Source: Bacteroidetes bacterium HGW-Bacteroidetes-16 (GTDB lineage: Bacteria; Bacteroidota; Bacteroidia; Bacteroidales; F082). Taken from it: a stretch of 64,000 nt of DNA. Both the position numbers and the translations under genes were made by a program. This document shows positions 15,987 through 27,235 of the stretch, one piece after another; within the stretch, counting starts at the first letter, position 1, and every line of letters begins with the position of its first letter. The notes below the pieces were generated by a model, which was not told the origin of the DNA, searched no databases, and saw nothing but the letters and a program-made list of their open reading frames with translations. The stretch spans positions 1 through 64,000 of the forward strand of contig PHDN01000018.1 of NCBI GenBank assembly GCA_002840975.1. The letters are read 5' to 3'.

Positions 15987-17723
15987 TTATTGTGCATATT
16001 TTCTTTTACGGAGGGAAATCAACAAAAGACCTGTAAGAATGATGATAAAAACAGGTGCCAGTACATTAAAAAACTGCCATATCATTTTTGATTCATTTAC
16101 TTTGGCTTTATCCAGCAACCGCAATTTCATTTCCCTTGAGCGAATGGAAATCAGGCCAGGACCTTCCGTCAGATAATTAATCGCGTTCAACACAAAATCT
16201 TTATTTCCAAAGGTTTCACGTGTGTATTGGTCATATCCCAGTGGCAACGGCTTCCCTTGTTGAAACTGATTTATGATTAAATCGCCATCCGAAACTACCA
16301 GCATCGCGGTAGAGACGCTGTTTTCTTTAAATCCGATGCCTTTGTCGTTCATTATTTCGGGAGGAATCCGGTTGCGGAAATCCGATAAAAAATTGCCTTC
16401 GAGCAATACGGCAATCACCTGTGGTGGAGTGGTGTATTGACGGGGGTCAGGTTGTTCGCGCAGAATAGACAAGCTGATAAGTGCCGGAACCTGTTCGGTA
16501 CGTGAATAGGGTGAAGTTGAAAGCAATACGGTTTTTTTTACATTTTTTGTCGTCAGCGTGTCGATGCTGCTCACAAATTGTGTTTTAATGGCATTCAGGT
16601 TTTTACCGATGGGATGTTTGGTAATGGGTGTAACAATCGGAAAATAATACCATGGAAAAAATTCAATTTGTGGCTGGTTGCCCACCTGGCCTGTGCGGAT
16701 AGGAATGGAGGCGGCACTTAAATCCATGATTAAGTCGTTGTTAAGGCGAACTCCGTATGTAAAAAGCTGCGATTGTATATCCAGTTTTTTTTCGATGGCC
16801 ACCGTGTTTTCTGATCCGCTGATGCTGTCCATGCTGGCTAATACCGGATCAAGAAACCACAATATTTTTCCTCCATACATCAGGTATTGATCGATGATGA
16901 AGCGGTCCTTGCCCGAAAACATGGAATCGGGTTTTGCAATGATAATGGCTGCATATTTGGGGATAATTTCCCATTTTTGGCTTACAGAGTCAATTAACGT
17001 GCGGTTAACCAATGCATTCAGGCTGCCTTGAATGCGAATCCTGTCTACATGATAATTTTCGTTTAGTGTTTTTGTGAGGTCGAAAGTCTCCTGGTCGTTT
17101 AGTTCGCCTTGACCTTCGATGAAAGCAATGGAAGGTTTTTTCAATCGGGTAATTTTGTGGATAGCACTGGCGAATTTAAATTCCAGGTTTTCGATTGAAT
17201 TATTCAATACAGCTTCGGGGGGGATGTTCATCTGTGCATCGAGTAATTCAATAGCGATTTCATTGTTGCGGTACGATGCCAATGCTCCCGGAAAAATCAC
17301 TTGTTGTTCCAGCCCGCTTTTTGTCTTCACTTGTAAATTGGTAGGCTGTAGCCCTTGTTGCACAAGCAACTGATAGGTGGCATTTCGCTCTTGTTGATTT
17401 TCGCTGGCCGATGGATTAATAAACTCGTAGGCAATGTTCTTGTTATAGGCCCTGAATTCATCGAGCAGCTCCTTGGTTTCACGTTTTAATCTTTTAAAAC
17501 CGGCAGGAAATTCTCCTTCCAAAAAAATCCTGAAATAGACAATGTCATCTACATTTTTTAATAGCTCGCGTGTTTCAGCGGAAAGGGTATAGCGTTTTTC
17601 GTTGGTCAGGTCCACACGCGTAAAAAGGAAAGAGCTGATGAGGTTGCCCACAAGAATGATCCCGATAACCAGGAGAAGTTGCGACCACGATTGACGAACG
17701 ATTGAAGATTTCTTTTCTTTCAT
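15987..17723 (-). CDS. gldG: GldG, gliding/T9SS-associated ABC transporter auxiliary protein
   Basis: The protein has ~578 residues from the Met at 17723. A Met at 17747, overlapping the gldF stop as ATGGTAA, is an alternative that adds eight residues and may give translational coupling. An N-terminal membrane helix (LLLVIGIILVGNLISSFLF) is followed by VDLTNEKRYTLSAETRELL, the hallmark start of the GldG/ABC-type uncharacterised family. A large extracytoplasmic domain follows, with a C-terminal helix and a basic tail (FIIILTGLLLISLRKRK). In Flavobacterium, GldA-GldF-GldG form an ABC complex needed for gliding. Here gldA is not adjacent, as is common in Bacteroidetes. Confidence 0.9.
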   Translation of the reverse strand: MKEKKSSIVRQSWSQLLLVIGIILVGNLISSFLFTRVDLTNEKRYTLSAETRELLKNVDDIVYFRIFLEGEFPAGFKRLKRETKELLDEFRAYNKNIAYEFINPSASENQQERNATYQLLVQQGLQPTNLQVKTKSGLEQQVIFPGALASYRNNEIAIELLDAQMNIPPEAVLNNSIENLEFKFASAIHKITRLKKPSIAFIEGQGELNDQETFDLTKTLNENYHVDRIRIQGSLNALVNRTLIDSVSQKWEIIPKYAAIIIAKPDSMFSGKDRFIIDQYLMYGGKILWFLDPVLASMDSISGSENTVAIEKKLDIQSQLFTYGVRLNNDLIMDLSAASIPIRTGQVGNQPQIEFFPWYYFPIVTPITKHPIGKNLNAIKTQFVSSIDTLTTKNVKKTVLLSTSPYSRTEQVPALISLSILREQPDPRQYTTPPQVIAVLLEGNFLSDFRNRIPPEIMNDKGIGFKENSVSTAMLVVSDGDLIINQFQQGKPLPLGYDQYTRETFGNKDFVLNAINYLTEGPGLISIRSREMKLRLLDKAKVNESKMIWQFFNVLAPVFIIILTGLLLISLRKRKYAQ

Positions 17724-17740
17724 GTTACACAAACTATTGG

Positions 17741-18472
17741 TTACCATTTTCTTCGCGCGAGCGAAAACTTGGTTAAAAATAAAAACAGGGCGATGGCACT
17801 AAGAAAATAGACTACGTCGCGTGTGTCGATTACGCCGCGGCTGAGTGAGCTGTAATGAGCGCTGATTCCAAGAGAGCGGATCAAAAGGTCGACCGGACCA
17901 AATAGTTCAAAAGAATAAATCAGTTCGAAACCCAGGTATAAAAAGGCACTCAGCAGTCCGGCTATCACAAATGAAGTAACCTGGTTATCGCTGATGGAAG
18001 AGGTAAATATCCCGATAGAGGTGAAGGCCGCACCTAAAAACAGCAAGCCGATATAACTTCCCCAAATACTTCCCGAGTCGATGTTGCCCTGAGGAAAACT
18101 AAGCAGATATACAGAGATATAATATAATAAGGTTGGCAGCAACGCGATAACCACCAGAGTAAATGATGCCAGAAATTTGGCCAGTATGAGCTGCATGTCG
18201 GTTAAGGGTCGGGTAAAGAGCAATTCGATGGTGCCACTTTTTTTTTCATCGGCAAACGACCGCATGGTGATGGCAGGCACCAGAAAAATAAATACAAATG
18301 GCGCGATGACGAACAATCCGTCGAGGTTGGCATATCCATAATCGAAAATATTGAAATCGTTTGGAAATACCCAGAGAAATAGACTGATGGTAACCAGAAA
18401 TACCAGAATAATGACATAGCCCATGAGAGAACTGAGAAAACTCCGGATTTCTTTAAAATACAATGCTGACAT
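17741..18472 (-). CDS. gldF: GldF, ABC-2 type transporter permease
   Basis: A 243-residue permease with six hydrophobic helices. The conserved ABC-2 features are the N-terminal FKEIRSFLSSLMGYVI, the loop RSFADEKKSGTIELLFTRPLT after helix 2 (the coupling region that meets the ATPase), and the C-terminal LFLFLTKFSLARRKW. It is the first gene of the leftward gldF-gldG-DUF4340 unit. The ATP-binding subunit GldA must be encoded elsewhere. Confidence 0.92.
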   Translation of the reverse strand: MSALYFKEIRSFLSSLMGYVIILVFLVTISLFLWVFPNDFNIFDYGYANLDGLFVIAPFVFIFLVPAITMRSFADEKKSGTIELLFTRPLTDMQLILAKFLASFTLVVIALLPTLLYYISVYLLSFPQGNIDSGSIWGSYIGLLFLGAAFTSIGIFTSSISDNQVTSFVIAGLLSAFLYLGFELIYSFELFGPVDLLIRSLGISAHYSSLSRGVIDTRDVVYFLSAIALFLFLTKFSLARRKW

Positions 18473-18496
18473 CCTTATGGTATTTTATTGGAGACG

Positions 18497-18504
18497 CAAA
18501 AATA
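18497..18504 (-). promoter_or_regulatory. -7 element of gldF
   Basis: Minus-strand TATTTTTG matches TAnnTTTG, 24 bp upstream of the gldF ATG. No clear -33 element is seen. Confidence 0.4.
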
Positions 18505-18626
18505 CTATTTTTTGGGAGAGCAGACAGGATTGAATTTGGAGAGAATTCGCTTTGTTAACCTCTTTTAGGACTTGGTGGTGCTGCGTTATTTTTTTATTTT
18601 TACCAGGATAAAAAATCGAACTGTTT

Positions 18627-19097
18627 ATGAGCTTCAATTCAAACCAGAATATACAACAAGAAGGCATTCAGGATGTACTAAAAAATGCGCAAATCATGCG
18701 TGTTGCCATGGTTGATGACAACAAACCCTATGTAGTGCCTGTTAATTTTGGTTATGGCGATGGTCGCCTTTATTTTCATTCAAAAATGAATGGAAAGAAA
18801 ATGGATATTCTGGCTCGAAATCCTGAGGTTTGTTTTGAGATGGACTATGGCTTCGAACTCATTACCAACGAACTGGCGTGTAAATGGAGCTCGCGTTTCA
18901 AATCGGTGGTGGGCTTCGGGACCGCCTCGATATTAAACGATGCCAAAGACAAAATCGCAGGTTACGATACCATCATGCGCAAATACGGAGGGGATAAAAA
19001 GTTTGAATACGATGAAAAGCAAGTGGCACATTCATCTGTTGTGTGCATTACCATCAGCGAAATGAGCTACAAATTCAAAGGGAAATGGGATGAATAA
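18627..19097 (+). CDS. Pyridoxamine 5'-phosphate oxidase family protein (NimA-like)
   Basis: A 156-residue split-barrel flavoprotein. The N-terminal region reads MRVAMVDDNKPYVVPVNFGY and LYFHSKMNGKKMDILARNP, the FMN-binding strand-turn pattern of the NimA-like pyridox_ox_2 family (PF12900). WSSRFKSVVGFGTASIL is the following barrel strand. Family members bind FMN or, in related groups, haem or F420. Some reduce nitroimidazoles, but that activity cannot be inferred here. The gene is divergent from gldF and has no obvious partner. Confidence 0.82.
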   Translation: MSFNSNQNIQQEGIQDVLKNAQIMRVAMVDDNKPYVVPVNFGYGDGRLYFHSKMNGKKMDILARNPEVCFEMDYGFELITNELACKWSSRFKSVVGFGTASILNDAKDKIAGYDTIMRKYGGDKKFEYDEKQVAHSSVVCITISEMSYKFKGKWDE

Positions 19098-19108
19098 ATG
19101 ACAGGTAA

Positions 19109-20827
<1,719 letters not shown>

Positions 20828-20852
20828 TTGTGAATGGATACGGTGACCCATT

Positions 20853-20894
20853 AAAAATCTGAAAGCACCAACACGTGCTTGCCGGATTTTTGCT
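20853..20894 (+). terminator. Probable terminator of the ABC-F gene
   Basis: An outer AAAAATC/GATTTTT pairing encloses an inner 6-bp stem AAGCAC/GTGCTT, ending in a T-run 26-67 bp after the stop codon. Confidence 0.5.
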
Positions 20895-20994
20895 TTACAG
20901 ATCGTCTGTCTCAATACCAGCTTTCTGTAGAATGGAACAAAAACAGACCTTTATTATTTGCATATCGCACTCAGAGGTGAACATAATTAAGTTC

Positions 20995-21095
20995 GGTCTA
21001 AAAAGGTAATAGAACGATTTCAGCCACTTTTACCCCTCAATCCCCTAAAGGGGAAGTGGCTGAAAATCACTTATCATGATTCACCTTTTTAGACC
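20995..21095. mobile_element. MITE-like element with 12-bp terminal inverted repeats, copy 1
   Basis: A 101-bp element is bounded by perfect inverted repeats GGTCTAAAAAGG (20995-21006) and CCTTTTTAGACC (21084-21095). The interior is a long imperfect hairpin with arms TTTCAGCCACTT and AAGTGGCTGAAA around CCCCTAAAGGGG. It has no coding capacity. A related copy in the opposite orientation lies at 33738-33876, so it is a dispersed repeat. It ends 28 bp from the stop of the gene at 21123 and could form that gene's 3' hairpin. Whether it is transposon-derived or a REP-like element is not decided by sequence alone. Confidence 0.7.
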
Positions 21096-21122
21096 AGGCT
21101 CATGTTTGTAATGCGAAATGCC

Positions 21123-24065
21123 TTACCTCACCAAAATCCGTTTCACCTTTCCAACTTGTGGCGATCCCAATCTCACAATATAAGCACCAGGTTTGGCATA
21201 TGATAAATCCAGGTGGTACTGATACTTGCCATTTACATTGTGCACCCTGTTCTCAACCAGCTTTTGACCAAGTACATTGTGCAGGTTGATCATGAGGGTC
21301 TCGTTGATAGTGGTACTCTCCAGTGAGATGTCAAAAATATTGTTTCCAACGGTCTTTATCACCATGTCAGCATTGTTAAAGGGAATAGTTTCCACACCGA
21401 TATGCAGCACCAGGTTTACTTTGTAGTCTTCTGTTTCTCCATAAGTGGTTGCATAGCAGGCATCTTCAGGAACCGGGCCGTTGAGGCTTGTTTTAGCCCT
21501 CAAAATATGTTCTCCCAGGTTAACGCCATCAGGTATGGTCAACGACATGGTTTCCACATAATACCCATTCGTCATGCCGGGTGCTATTTCGTAATTGTCT
21601 ACAACCACCTCTTCTGTTTCGAATATGAAATTATCGTTCAGATCGATCCAAACTTTAATGTATTGACTTCCATAATAGGTAGCGATGGTTAAGTCGTTGA
21701 TGCTGTTATTCTCCAATTCGGTTGAAAGTTCGGTATAATCACCATAGCCTTTTGGTGAACAATCTGTGGTGTTGTCGATGGTTCCCAGTTGGAACAGAAA
21801 AATTCCGCTTCCTGTGTGGCAATTTGATTGAGGCTGGCACAAGGTGTTGATTATCTCAACATTAATGGTGTCGTTTCCATCAAAGGCATCGCCAGGCAGC
21901 GAGGTATAGGCAGCTAACTGATAGGCTCCAAGCGCCATCATATCGCCGGTTTGTGAAAAGGTGAAATTGATAGGTGAAGCTGGAGTCAATGGCCCCGGGA
22001 CCTGTTCGGTTACCAATACATCATTCAATTGATAGCTTACCTCAAAATTGGTTTGATCGGCTGTACCGAAGTTGCTGAGGGAAACTGTAATGTCTTCTTC
22101 GCTCGTCAACCCACTACCTGAAACGGGTGAAATGATACTGGTGACACCGATATCGTCAGGAAATAAATACAGGACACTTTTCGTGATGGTGTCGTTTGAA
22201 CGGAATTCATCCCCTGCCAGATTGGTAAAAGATTTTATGGTATATGTTGAGCCGACAAAACCCAGGTTGGCTGTGGTGTTAAACGTGTATTGCATGGATG
22301 TGCCTGTTGCCAAAGGCCCCGGTATGATCTCACTAACCACCGCACCACCATCCACTTGATAACTCACTGGAATGTTTATTTGTTCGTCTTCACCATAGTT
22401 AAAAACCGTGATGGTAATGGGTTCGGTTTCCGATAAAGCACCATCCACAGGTTCGTCGATGCTAACTGCTCCCATGTCCTGGGCATAGTTTGAGGCAATT
22501 TGAAAAACACCCACCACATCGGTTCTCTGGTTATTAATAAAATACTCAGCGATATGCCAAAAGGTCTTGTCGTTGGCCGGATCAACCGATATCTGGACGT
22601 AGTCGGCAAGCCTGTTTGATGAATTATTGGACAAGCTTTGCGCGATGAGTGTTTCATCAACAGTCATTTGTCCCAAAGGGTCGGAGGCATATCGTCCGGT
22701 AAAATAAATGGCAATTTTTTCGTTGGAACTAACGGTGGTATATCCCATGCCAATATTCCCTTGTCCGTCCATTACCATGCTTCCTGAAAAAGCATGTTTG
22801 TTGTTATATGGGGAAATATAGGTTCCTTCCTGATAAATTGACCACGGATCGCCATCGTTGTCCTGACGCATTTCAAACCAACGAATCCCTGCCAGTTCGG
22901 CTCCTGACCCATCGGTGTCGACCACAAAATTAAATATCGCTGAATTGTAACCCGGGAATCTTCGGTATTGAGCCTGGTTCATGATGGTTGCCTGAAGCAC
23001 ATCCTGATCGGGACCGCCTGGCTGTGGAACATTACTAAATGAACCCCCATCAAACACGGATATAAAAGGGGTGGTAGGTATTTCCATGGGAGCAGAAATG
23101 GTCGAGCTGGCCACATCTGTCCAATCCACATTCACAGTCCACAATTTTAAATGGTCTGTCGAAACGCCACTCCAGGCATCGTCTTGCATATAAACAACCG
23201 TTGCATTTCCGTCCGGTGGCAGGTCGTTATTGGTCACATTAAAAAACTGCGGGCTATAAAACCCTGAAGTTGAGATTCCTGTGAGTGGAAATCCTACAAA
23301 TTGAGCCGCATTGCCCAGGAGCATTTCGGCACGTTCTATCGCAAACACTTTATTATTGGCTCCAATATTGGCTGTAACATAATATGCATCCGACCAAACA
23401 GAGAATTTGGTGTAGTCGGGAAATTGTCCGGTTCCAAAACCGGTAGTGTAAATATACCAGCCATCGTTTACGGGGTCGGGTCCCTGGCAAACGGCTACGT
23501 TAAAACCGTTTGGGTTATTATCAAATTCGGTGATCACAAAACGGTCGGCTTCTGCATCATAAAATACAATCGGATCGCCAGTGTTATTGCCCGGAAATAA
23601 GGTGCTTAAGGAGGCCGTGGGTGTTAATGGGTTGCCTGCTTTATCAAAGATTCTAAATCCCACATTCCATCCGCCAACAAAATGGTTTGGTCCAACAGCC
23701 CCGGTGGGGTCAGAAGGGGTGTAAATGGCAGTATTGGCGTCAAAAACCAGTAATGGATCTTTTGCATCATATTTAATTGATCGTAGCTGATTTTCTACCA
23801 AGGCATCGCCTCCAACAGGAAGTCCTTTTCCGGGAACTGTGATGTTGGCTCCTCTTCTTTTGGGAGGACCTGGTTTAGTGGTTTCATTGGGATCAACACC
23901 AATAAAAGTACCGTCTATAATTTGCTGTGCAATACTTGGCACCAGAATAGGTTTCTGGATCATTCCAAAAGTCCCGGCTTTTTCACCTTCACCGTTTTGA
24001 GCGAAGAGGGTAGGAGCGTGAGATAGGGTTGCGATTAAAAGGAAAAGGAGTCGAAATAGTTTCAT
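21123..24065 (-). CDS. Large secreted T9SS cargo protein with CARDB-like and GEVED domains
   Basis: From the Met at 24065 the protein has 980 residues and a clear signal peptide (MKLFRLLFLLIATLSHAPTLFAQ). The longer start at 24104 puts 13 residues before it and is less likely. The first ~500 residues form an unrecognised beta-rich region with many Asp/Asn turns (for example DPTGAVGPNHFVGGWN). Two CARDB-like repeats follow (~540-740, with MGAVSIDEP and IGVTSIISP starts), then a GEVED domain (WIDLNDNFIFETEE ... YGETEDYKVNL). The last ~75 residues are a type A T9SS sorting domain (PGAYIVRLGS). It should be exported through the outer membrane and anchored or released. The ligand is unknown. Confidence 0.85.
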   Translation of the reverse strand: MKLFRLLFLLIATLSHAPTLFAQNGEGEKAGTFGMIQKPILVPSIAQQIIDGTFIGVDPNETTKPGPPKRRGANITVPGKGLPVGGDALVENQLRSIKYDAKDPLLVFDANTAIYTPSDPTGAVGPNHFVGGWNVGFRIFDKAGNPLTPTASLSTLFPGNNTGDPIVFYDAEADRFVITEFDNNPNGFNVAVCQGPDPVNDGWYIYTTGFGTGQFPDYTKFSVWSDAYYVTANIGANNKVFAIERAEMLLGNAAQFVGFPLTGISTSGFYSPQFFNVTNNDLPPDGNATVVYMQDDAWSGVSTDHLKLWTVNVDWTDVASSTISAPMEIPTTPFISVFDGGSFSNVPQPGGPDQDVLQATIMNQAQYRRFPGYNSAIFNFVVDTDGSGAELAGIRWFEMRQDNDGDPWSIYQEGTYISPYNNKHAFSGSMVMDGQGNIGMGYTTVSSNEKIAIYFTGRYASDPLGQMTVDETLIAQSLSNNSSNRLADYVQISVDPANDKTFWHIAEYFINNQRTDVVGVFQIASNYAQDMGAVSIDEPVDGALSETEPITITVFNYGEDEQINIPVSYQVDGGAVVSEIIPGPLATGTSMQYTFNTTANLGFVGSTYTIKSFTNLAGDEFRSNDTITKSVLYLFPDDIGVTSIISPVSGSGLTSEEDITVSLSNFGTADQTNFEVSYQLNDVLVTEQVPGPLTPASPINFTFSQTGDMMALGAYQLAAYTSLPGDAFDGNDTINVEIINTLCQPQSNCHTGSGIFLFQLGTIDNTTDCSPKGYGDYTELSTELENNSINDLTIATYYGSQYIKVWIDLNDNFIFETEEVVVDNYEIAPGMTNGYYVETMSLTIPDGVNLGEHILRAKTSLNGPVPEDACYATTYGETEDYKVNLVLHIGVETIPFNNADMVIKTVGNNIFDISLESTTINETLMINLHNVLGQKLVENRVHNVNGKYQYHLDLSYAKPGAYIVRLGSPQVGKVKRILVR

Positions 24066-24321
24066 GATCGAAATTAAGTTTAAAAAGGGTGATGACTTGA
24101 TCATTAATAAATAATGATATGGCGGCTAAAGTAATTATTATTACATAAGTAGGTGTATTTTCTGATTCAGGTTAACCAAATATTAACAAAAAATATCGTA
24201 GGTGGTAATCATTCAGGCAGATGATTATTGATTTTGTCTGAATAGCAGTTTGTTAGAGCTTATTTGCGACTGCAAGTTACCTCATTTTCATCATGTAACA
24301 GGACCTTTTTGTATTGCAGGA

Positions 24322-25392
24322 TCAGATGATCAAAAAATGATCCCTTAGCAAATTGGCCGTTAAACAAGAATGAACTGGCATAATTCCCACCAGGTCTCCC
24401 GGTTTAAAAGTAAGCAATTCCTTTTCAGGCATGCTGATTAAACCATGTTCCTGTGAAAGTGAATGCACAAATGCGCCGGTGATGGGATCGCCCCACCGCA
24501 GGTTTTCATCCAGCCTCACCACATAACCATACAATTGAAATCCCTGATCGGCTTCGATGTGTTCTTTTGACAAATGAACGGCTCCCCCATAAATGGCCAA
24601 TTCTTCACGCTCCTTAAGGATTGAAACTACCGGACAGGCCGTAACAACCGCGATATCACCCGGAGAACATACTCCCAGGTGGAGCTGCATCACATCGTTA
24701 TAAACAAAATTTCCCGGACGGATTTCATCAAATCCATGAAAATGGGTGGCCAAATTGCATGAAGGCGTGTCTCCATACGAAATGATAAATTTGGGGTAAA
24801 ATCGTTCATGGTGGTGTTTTAAGGAAATGAGTTGTTCGCGTGATTTTTCCATGATGTCAAGTATTCCATCCTTTTCTCTTGCCTGATAGGTGTGGCCGGC
24901 ATGGGTAAGAAATCCTCCAAACGTTAATTTTGGAGAGGCAGCAATCTCCTTTAGTATGTCATCTATTTCAGGATCATGGGGTAGCAGCCCGGTTCGGTGA
25001 TAGCCTGTATCGATTTTGATCAATACTGTCAGATGGTTTGAAGCATGTTGATCCAAAAAACGGGTAGTGAAAAGGGAGTCAACGAGCAAGTTCAATTGGA
25101 TATTTTGTGACAACCGGTTGATTTGGCTCATTTCCAGCAGGTTAACCGGAAAGGCTATGGTAATGTCCTTCCAGCCTTGACCGGCAAACTCTTCAGCCAT
25201 CGAAACGGATGAAACGGTGATCTTACTTACCCCTTCCTGCCTGAAAAATTCGGCCACCTGAAGGTTTTGATGGGTTTTAAAATGGGGACGGAAAACAACT
25301 CCGCTTTCATCGGCTTTCTGTTTCATCCTGCGGATGTTGTTGAGAACTTTTTTGCTGTCGATCAACAGGGTGGGTCGTGTTATGGATTTCAT
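24322..25392 (-). CDS. D-threonine aldolase / D-serine dehydratase-like PLP enzyme
   Basis: A 356-residue fold-type III PLP enzyme with an alanine racemase-like N-terminal barrel. The PLP lysine is Lys39 in FRPHFKTHQ, KIDTGYHRTGL is a conserved substrate/PLP loop, and the C-terminal metal site is visible as His341 and Cys343 in MPVHSCLTANL, as in D-serine dehydratase and D-threonine aldolase. It likely cleaves or dehydrates a D-beta-hydroxy amino acid; sequence alone does not separate the two reactions. Its ATG overlaps the stop of the upstream gene by 4 bp (ATGA), implying translational coupling with a secreted beta-helix protein, an odd pairing. Confidence 0.85.
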   Translation of the reverse strand: MKSITRPTLLIDSKKVLNNIRRMKQKADESGVVFRPHFKTHQNLQVAEFFRQEGVSKITVSSVSMAEEFAGQGWKDITIAFPVNLLEMSQINRLSQNIQLNLLVDSLFTTRFLDQHASNHLTVLIKIDTGYHRTGLLPHDPEIDDILKEIAASPKLTFGGFLTHAGHTYQAREKDGILDIMEKSREQLISLKHHHERFYPKFIISYGDTPSCNLATHFHGFDEIRPGNFVYNDVMQLHLGVCSPGDIAVVTACPVVSILKEREELAIYGGAVHLSKEHIEADQGFQLYGYVVRLDENLRWGDPITGAFVHSLSQEHGLISMPEKELLTFKPGDLVGIMPVHSCLTANLLRDHFLII

Positions 25393-27182
25393 CGGGTGAT
25401 TAGTATTTTCGTGATCAGTTGTTTATTATTCTGAGAACAAACCGCCAGGTAAAGACCGGGGTAAATTGAGTTTGGCAAATCTATTTTAACCCGGACACCC
25501 CGGGGTATATCGAGGTATTTTGTAAAAAGCAGCCTTCCCTGAAGATCCATTAACCTGAAGTATAGTTTACCGGAAAGGAGTGAGGAGAGATAAAGATGGT
25601 CTGTAGCCGGATTAGGACCAATTTGTATGTTGTCAATTGCATTGTTTTTTGATATCCAGGTGGCGATGGTATCGTATGGACAAACCGTAAGTTTGTGACC
25701 GTCAAGATAGCGCTGTCTGGCTGGAATAGTGCCTGAACTGAGAGGCATGGGTAACCCTATCGAAGGCCAATCGCCGGCATGCCAGAACGCAGGTTGCTCC
25801 TCTAAATAGTAACTCGAATCAGGCAAATCGTCTGTTCCGGCAGGCGTGGTGATTCCTTTAATGTTGTTTCCAAATTCAAAATGATCTTCCCCTGTTAAAA
25901 AATACAACCCAAATAGCAATTCGCTATTGGTGACCTCGTTGCCCACAAAGTTTTGGCGATTTGTCATGAGTGTGTCACTACTGGTCATGACAATTCCGTA
26001 TAGTTCCGCACGGTTTCTAAATAAGGTATTTTCAGGCCCGGAGGGCCCCCAGTAATGATCAATGATCAGGTTTTGGACGATGTTGCCTTCAAATAGGTTG
26101 GCGTAGGCATAATGTCCATGCAAGCTGATGTCACCCGAAAAATCGGGAATGGGTTCCGTTCTGAAAGGTTCGATTGAATAGTTATAAGCGATGACATTGC
26201 CATTTGAGCCGGTCTTCACCATCATGGCATGACGGAGTTTTTTAAAAATATTGTTCACAACCCGACATTCGCTGCTGTGCATTGAAAAGGTGACGCCATA
26301 ACCCCGCATACCTGTTCCATCGTAAGTAAAACCATGATGGAAATAGCAACCCTCGAATAGCAGGTAGGCGGATGCGTTCACGTCAATGTGGCTGCCAACA
26401 CTGCTGTCGCTTTCCACACCACGTACCACGCAATTTACCGCATAGCTAAAGCTGATATTCGACCCGGCTCCTTCGTCCGGGGCATCCAAACGTTTGATCT
26501 TTAAGCATTCAACACCGGCATTCCGGATGGGTTCGATGGGACGTACCTGCGGGTTGAGTTCCGGAGAATAATCGATTCGTAACAGACTTTCGAGAGATAG
26601 TTTTGAACCGGAAATTTCGATGATCCGCGTAATTTGCCCGACAGAATAATCGGCCCATGAGATGGGAACCACATCCCAATCACCATTTTCTTCGCGTATT
26701 TCAATGGTTTGTCCTACAGTAAATGAGGAAGCGTTTTCCACCTGAATCCAAGGGCTGTCTTTTTCAAATCCTGCTGTAATAGGTACAAAATCTGATGATT
26801 GTCCTTTTTGGATGTTGATGCAGTTAATGGTCTGTTGTCCCAGCCGGAACATCAAGGTGGTAGAGTCGGAACTAATTCCCTGCAACACCGTGCTATCGAA
26901 TAATCTGATGGAAGAGGTGAAAAGATAGTTCCCTGATGGAAAAAAAACAGCTCCCAAACGGCCATTGAGTGAATTGATAGCTGCCTGAACGGCGGGCTGA
27001 TCGTTGGTGAGACCATCACCTTGTGCCCCAAAGTCTTTTACATTGATTCGCTGCTCAGGATTGATAAAATGATGGTTTGCAACAACATGGTGCCAGTCAA
27101 CACGCCGATTCTCCGGGATTACCTGAGAAAAGGCAGGGCAAATTGTTGCGAATAAACCAACCAAGCATAATATCTGCTTCAT
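25389..27182 (-). CDS. Secreted right-handed beta-helix (pectate lyase superfamily) protein with T9SS sorting domain
   Basis: A 597-residue protein with a signal peptide (MKQILCLVGLFATICPAFSQ). Residues ~45-110 hold the pectate lyase superfamily start (INVKDFGAQGDGLTNDQPAVQAAIN ending in a PSGNYLF turn), seen in GH28-like and phage tail-spike beta-helices. The middle has repetitive short strands with Asn and Val ladders. The last ~75 residues match a T9SS type A sorting domain (IGPNPATDHLYLSS ... YPGLYLAVCSQ). It is probably a polysaccharide-degrading or -binding surface protein. Catalytic residues were not identified, so enzyme activity is uncertain. It is the first gene of a two-gene unit with the PLP enzyme. 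Confidence 0.85.
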   Translation of the reverse strand: MKQILCLVGLFATICPAFSQVIPENRRVDWHHVVANHHFINPEQRINVKDFGAQGDGLTNDQPAVQAAINSLNGRLGAVFFPSGNYLFTSSIRLFDSTVLQGISSDSTTLMFRLGQQTINCINIQKGQSSDFVPITAGFEKDSPWIQVENASSFTVGQTIEIREENGDWDVVPISWADYSVGQITRIIEISGSKLSLESLLRIDYSPELNPQVRPIEPIRNAGVECLKIKRLDAPDEGAGSNISFSYAVNCVVRGVESDSSVGSHIDVNASAYLLFEGCYFHHGFTYDGTGMRGYGVTFSMHSSECRVVNNIFKKLRHAMMVKTGSNGNVIAYNYSIEPFRTEPIPDFSGDISLHGHYAYANLFEGNIVQNLIIDHYWGPSGPENTLFRNRAELYGIVMTSSDTLMTNRQNFVGNEVTNSELLFGLYFLTGEDHFEFGNNIKGITTPAGTDDLPDSSYYLEEQPAFWHAGDWPSIGLPMPLSSGTIPARQRYLDGHKLTVCPYDTIATWISKNNAIDNIQIGPNPATDHLYLSSLLSGKLYFRLMDLQGRLLFTKYLDIPRGVRVKIDLPNSIYPGLYLAVCSQNNKQLITKILITR

Positions 27183-27235
27183 GCGATCGTTTCTTTTTGG
27201 TAAAATTAATTAATTTTATGCCCAAAATCAACGAT

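Noticed and set aside
27077-27235. N-terminal extension of the GldN-like lipoprotein
   Set aside because: It overlaps the divergent beta-helix gene and would place 53 residues before an obvious lipoprotein signal peptide.
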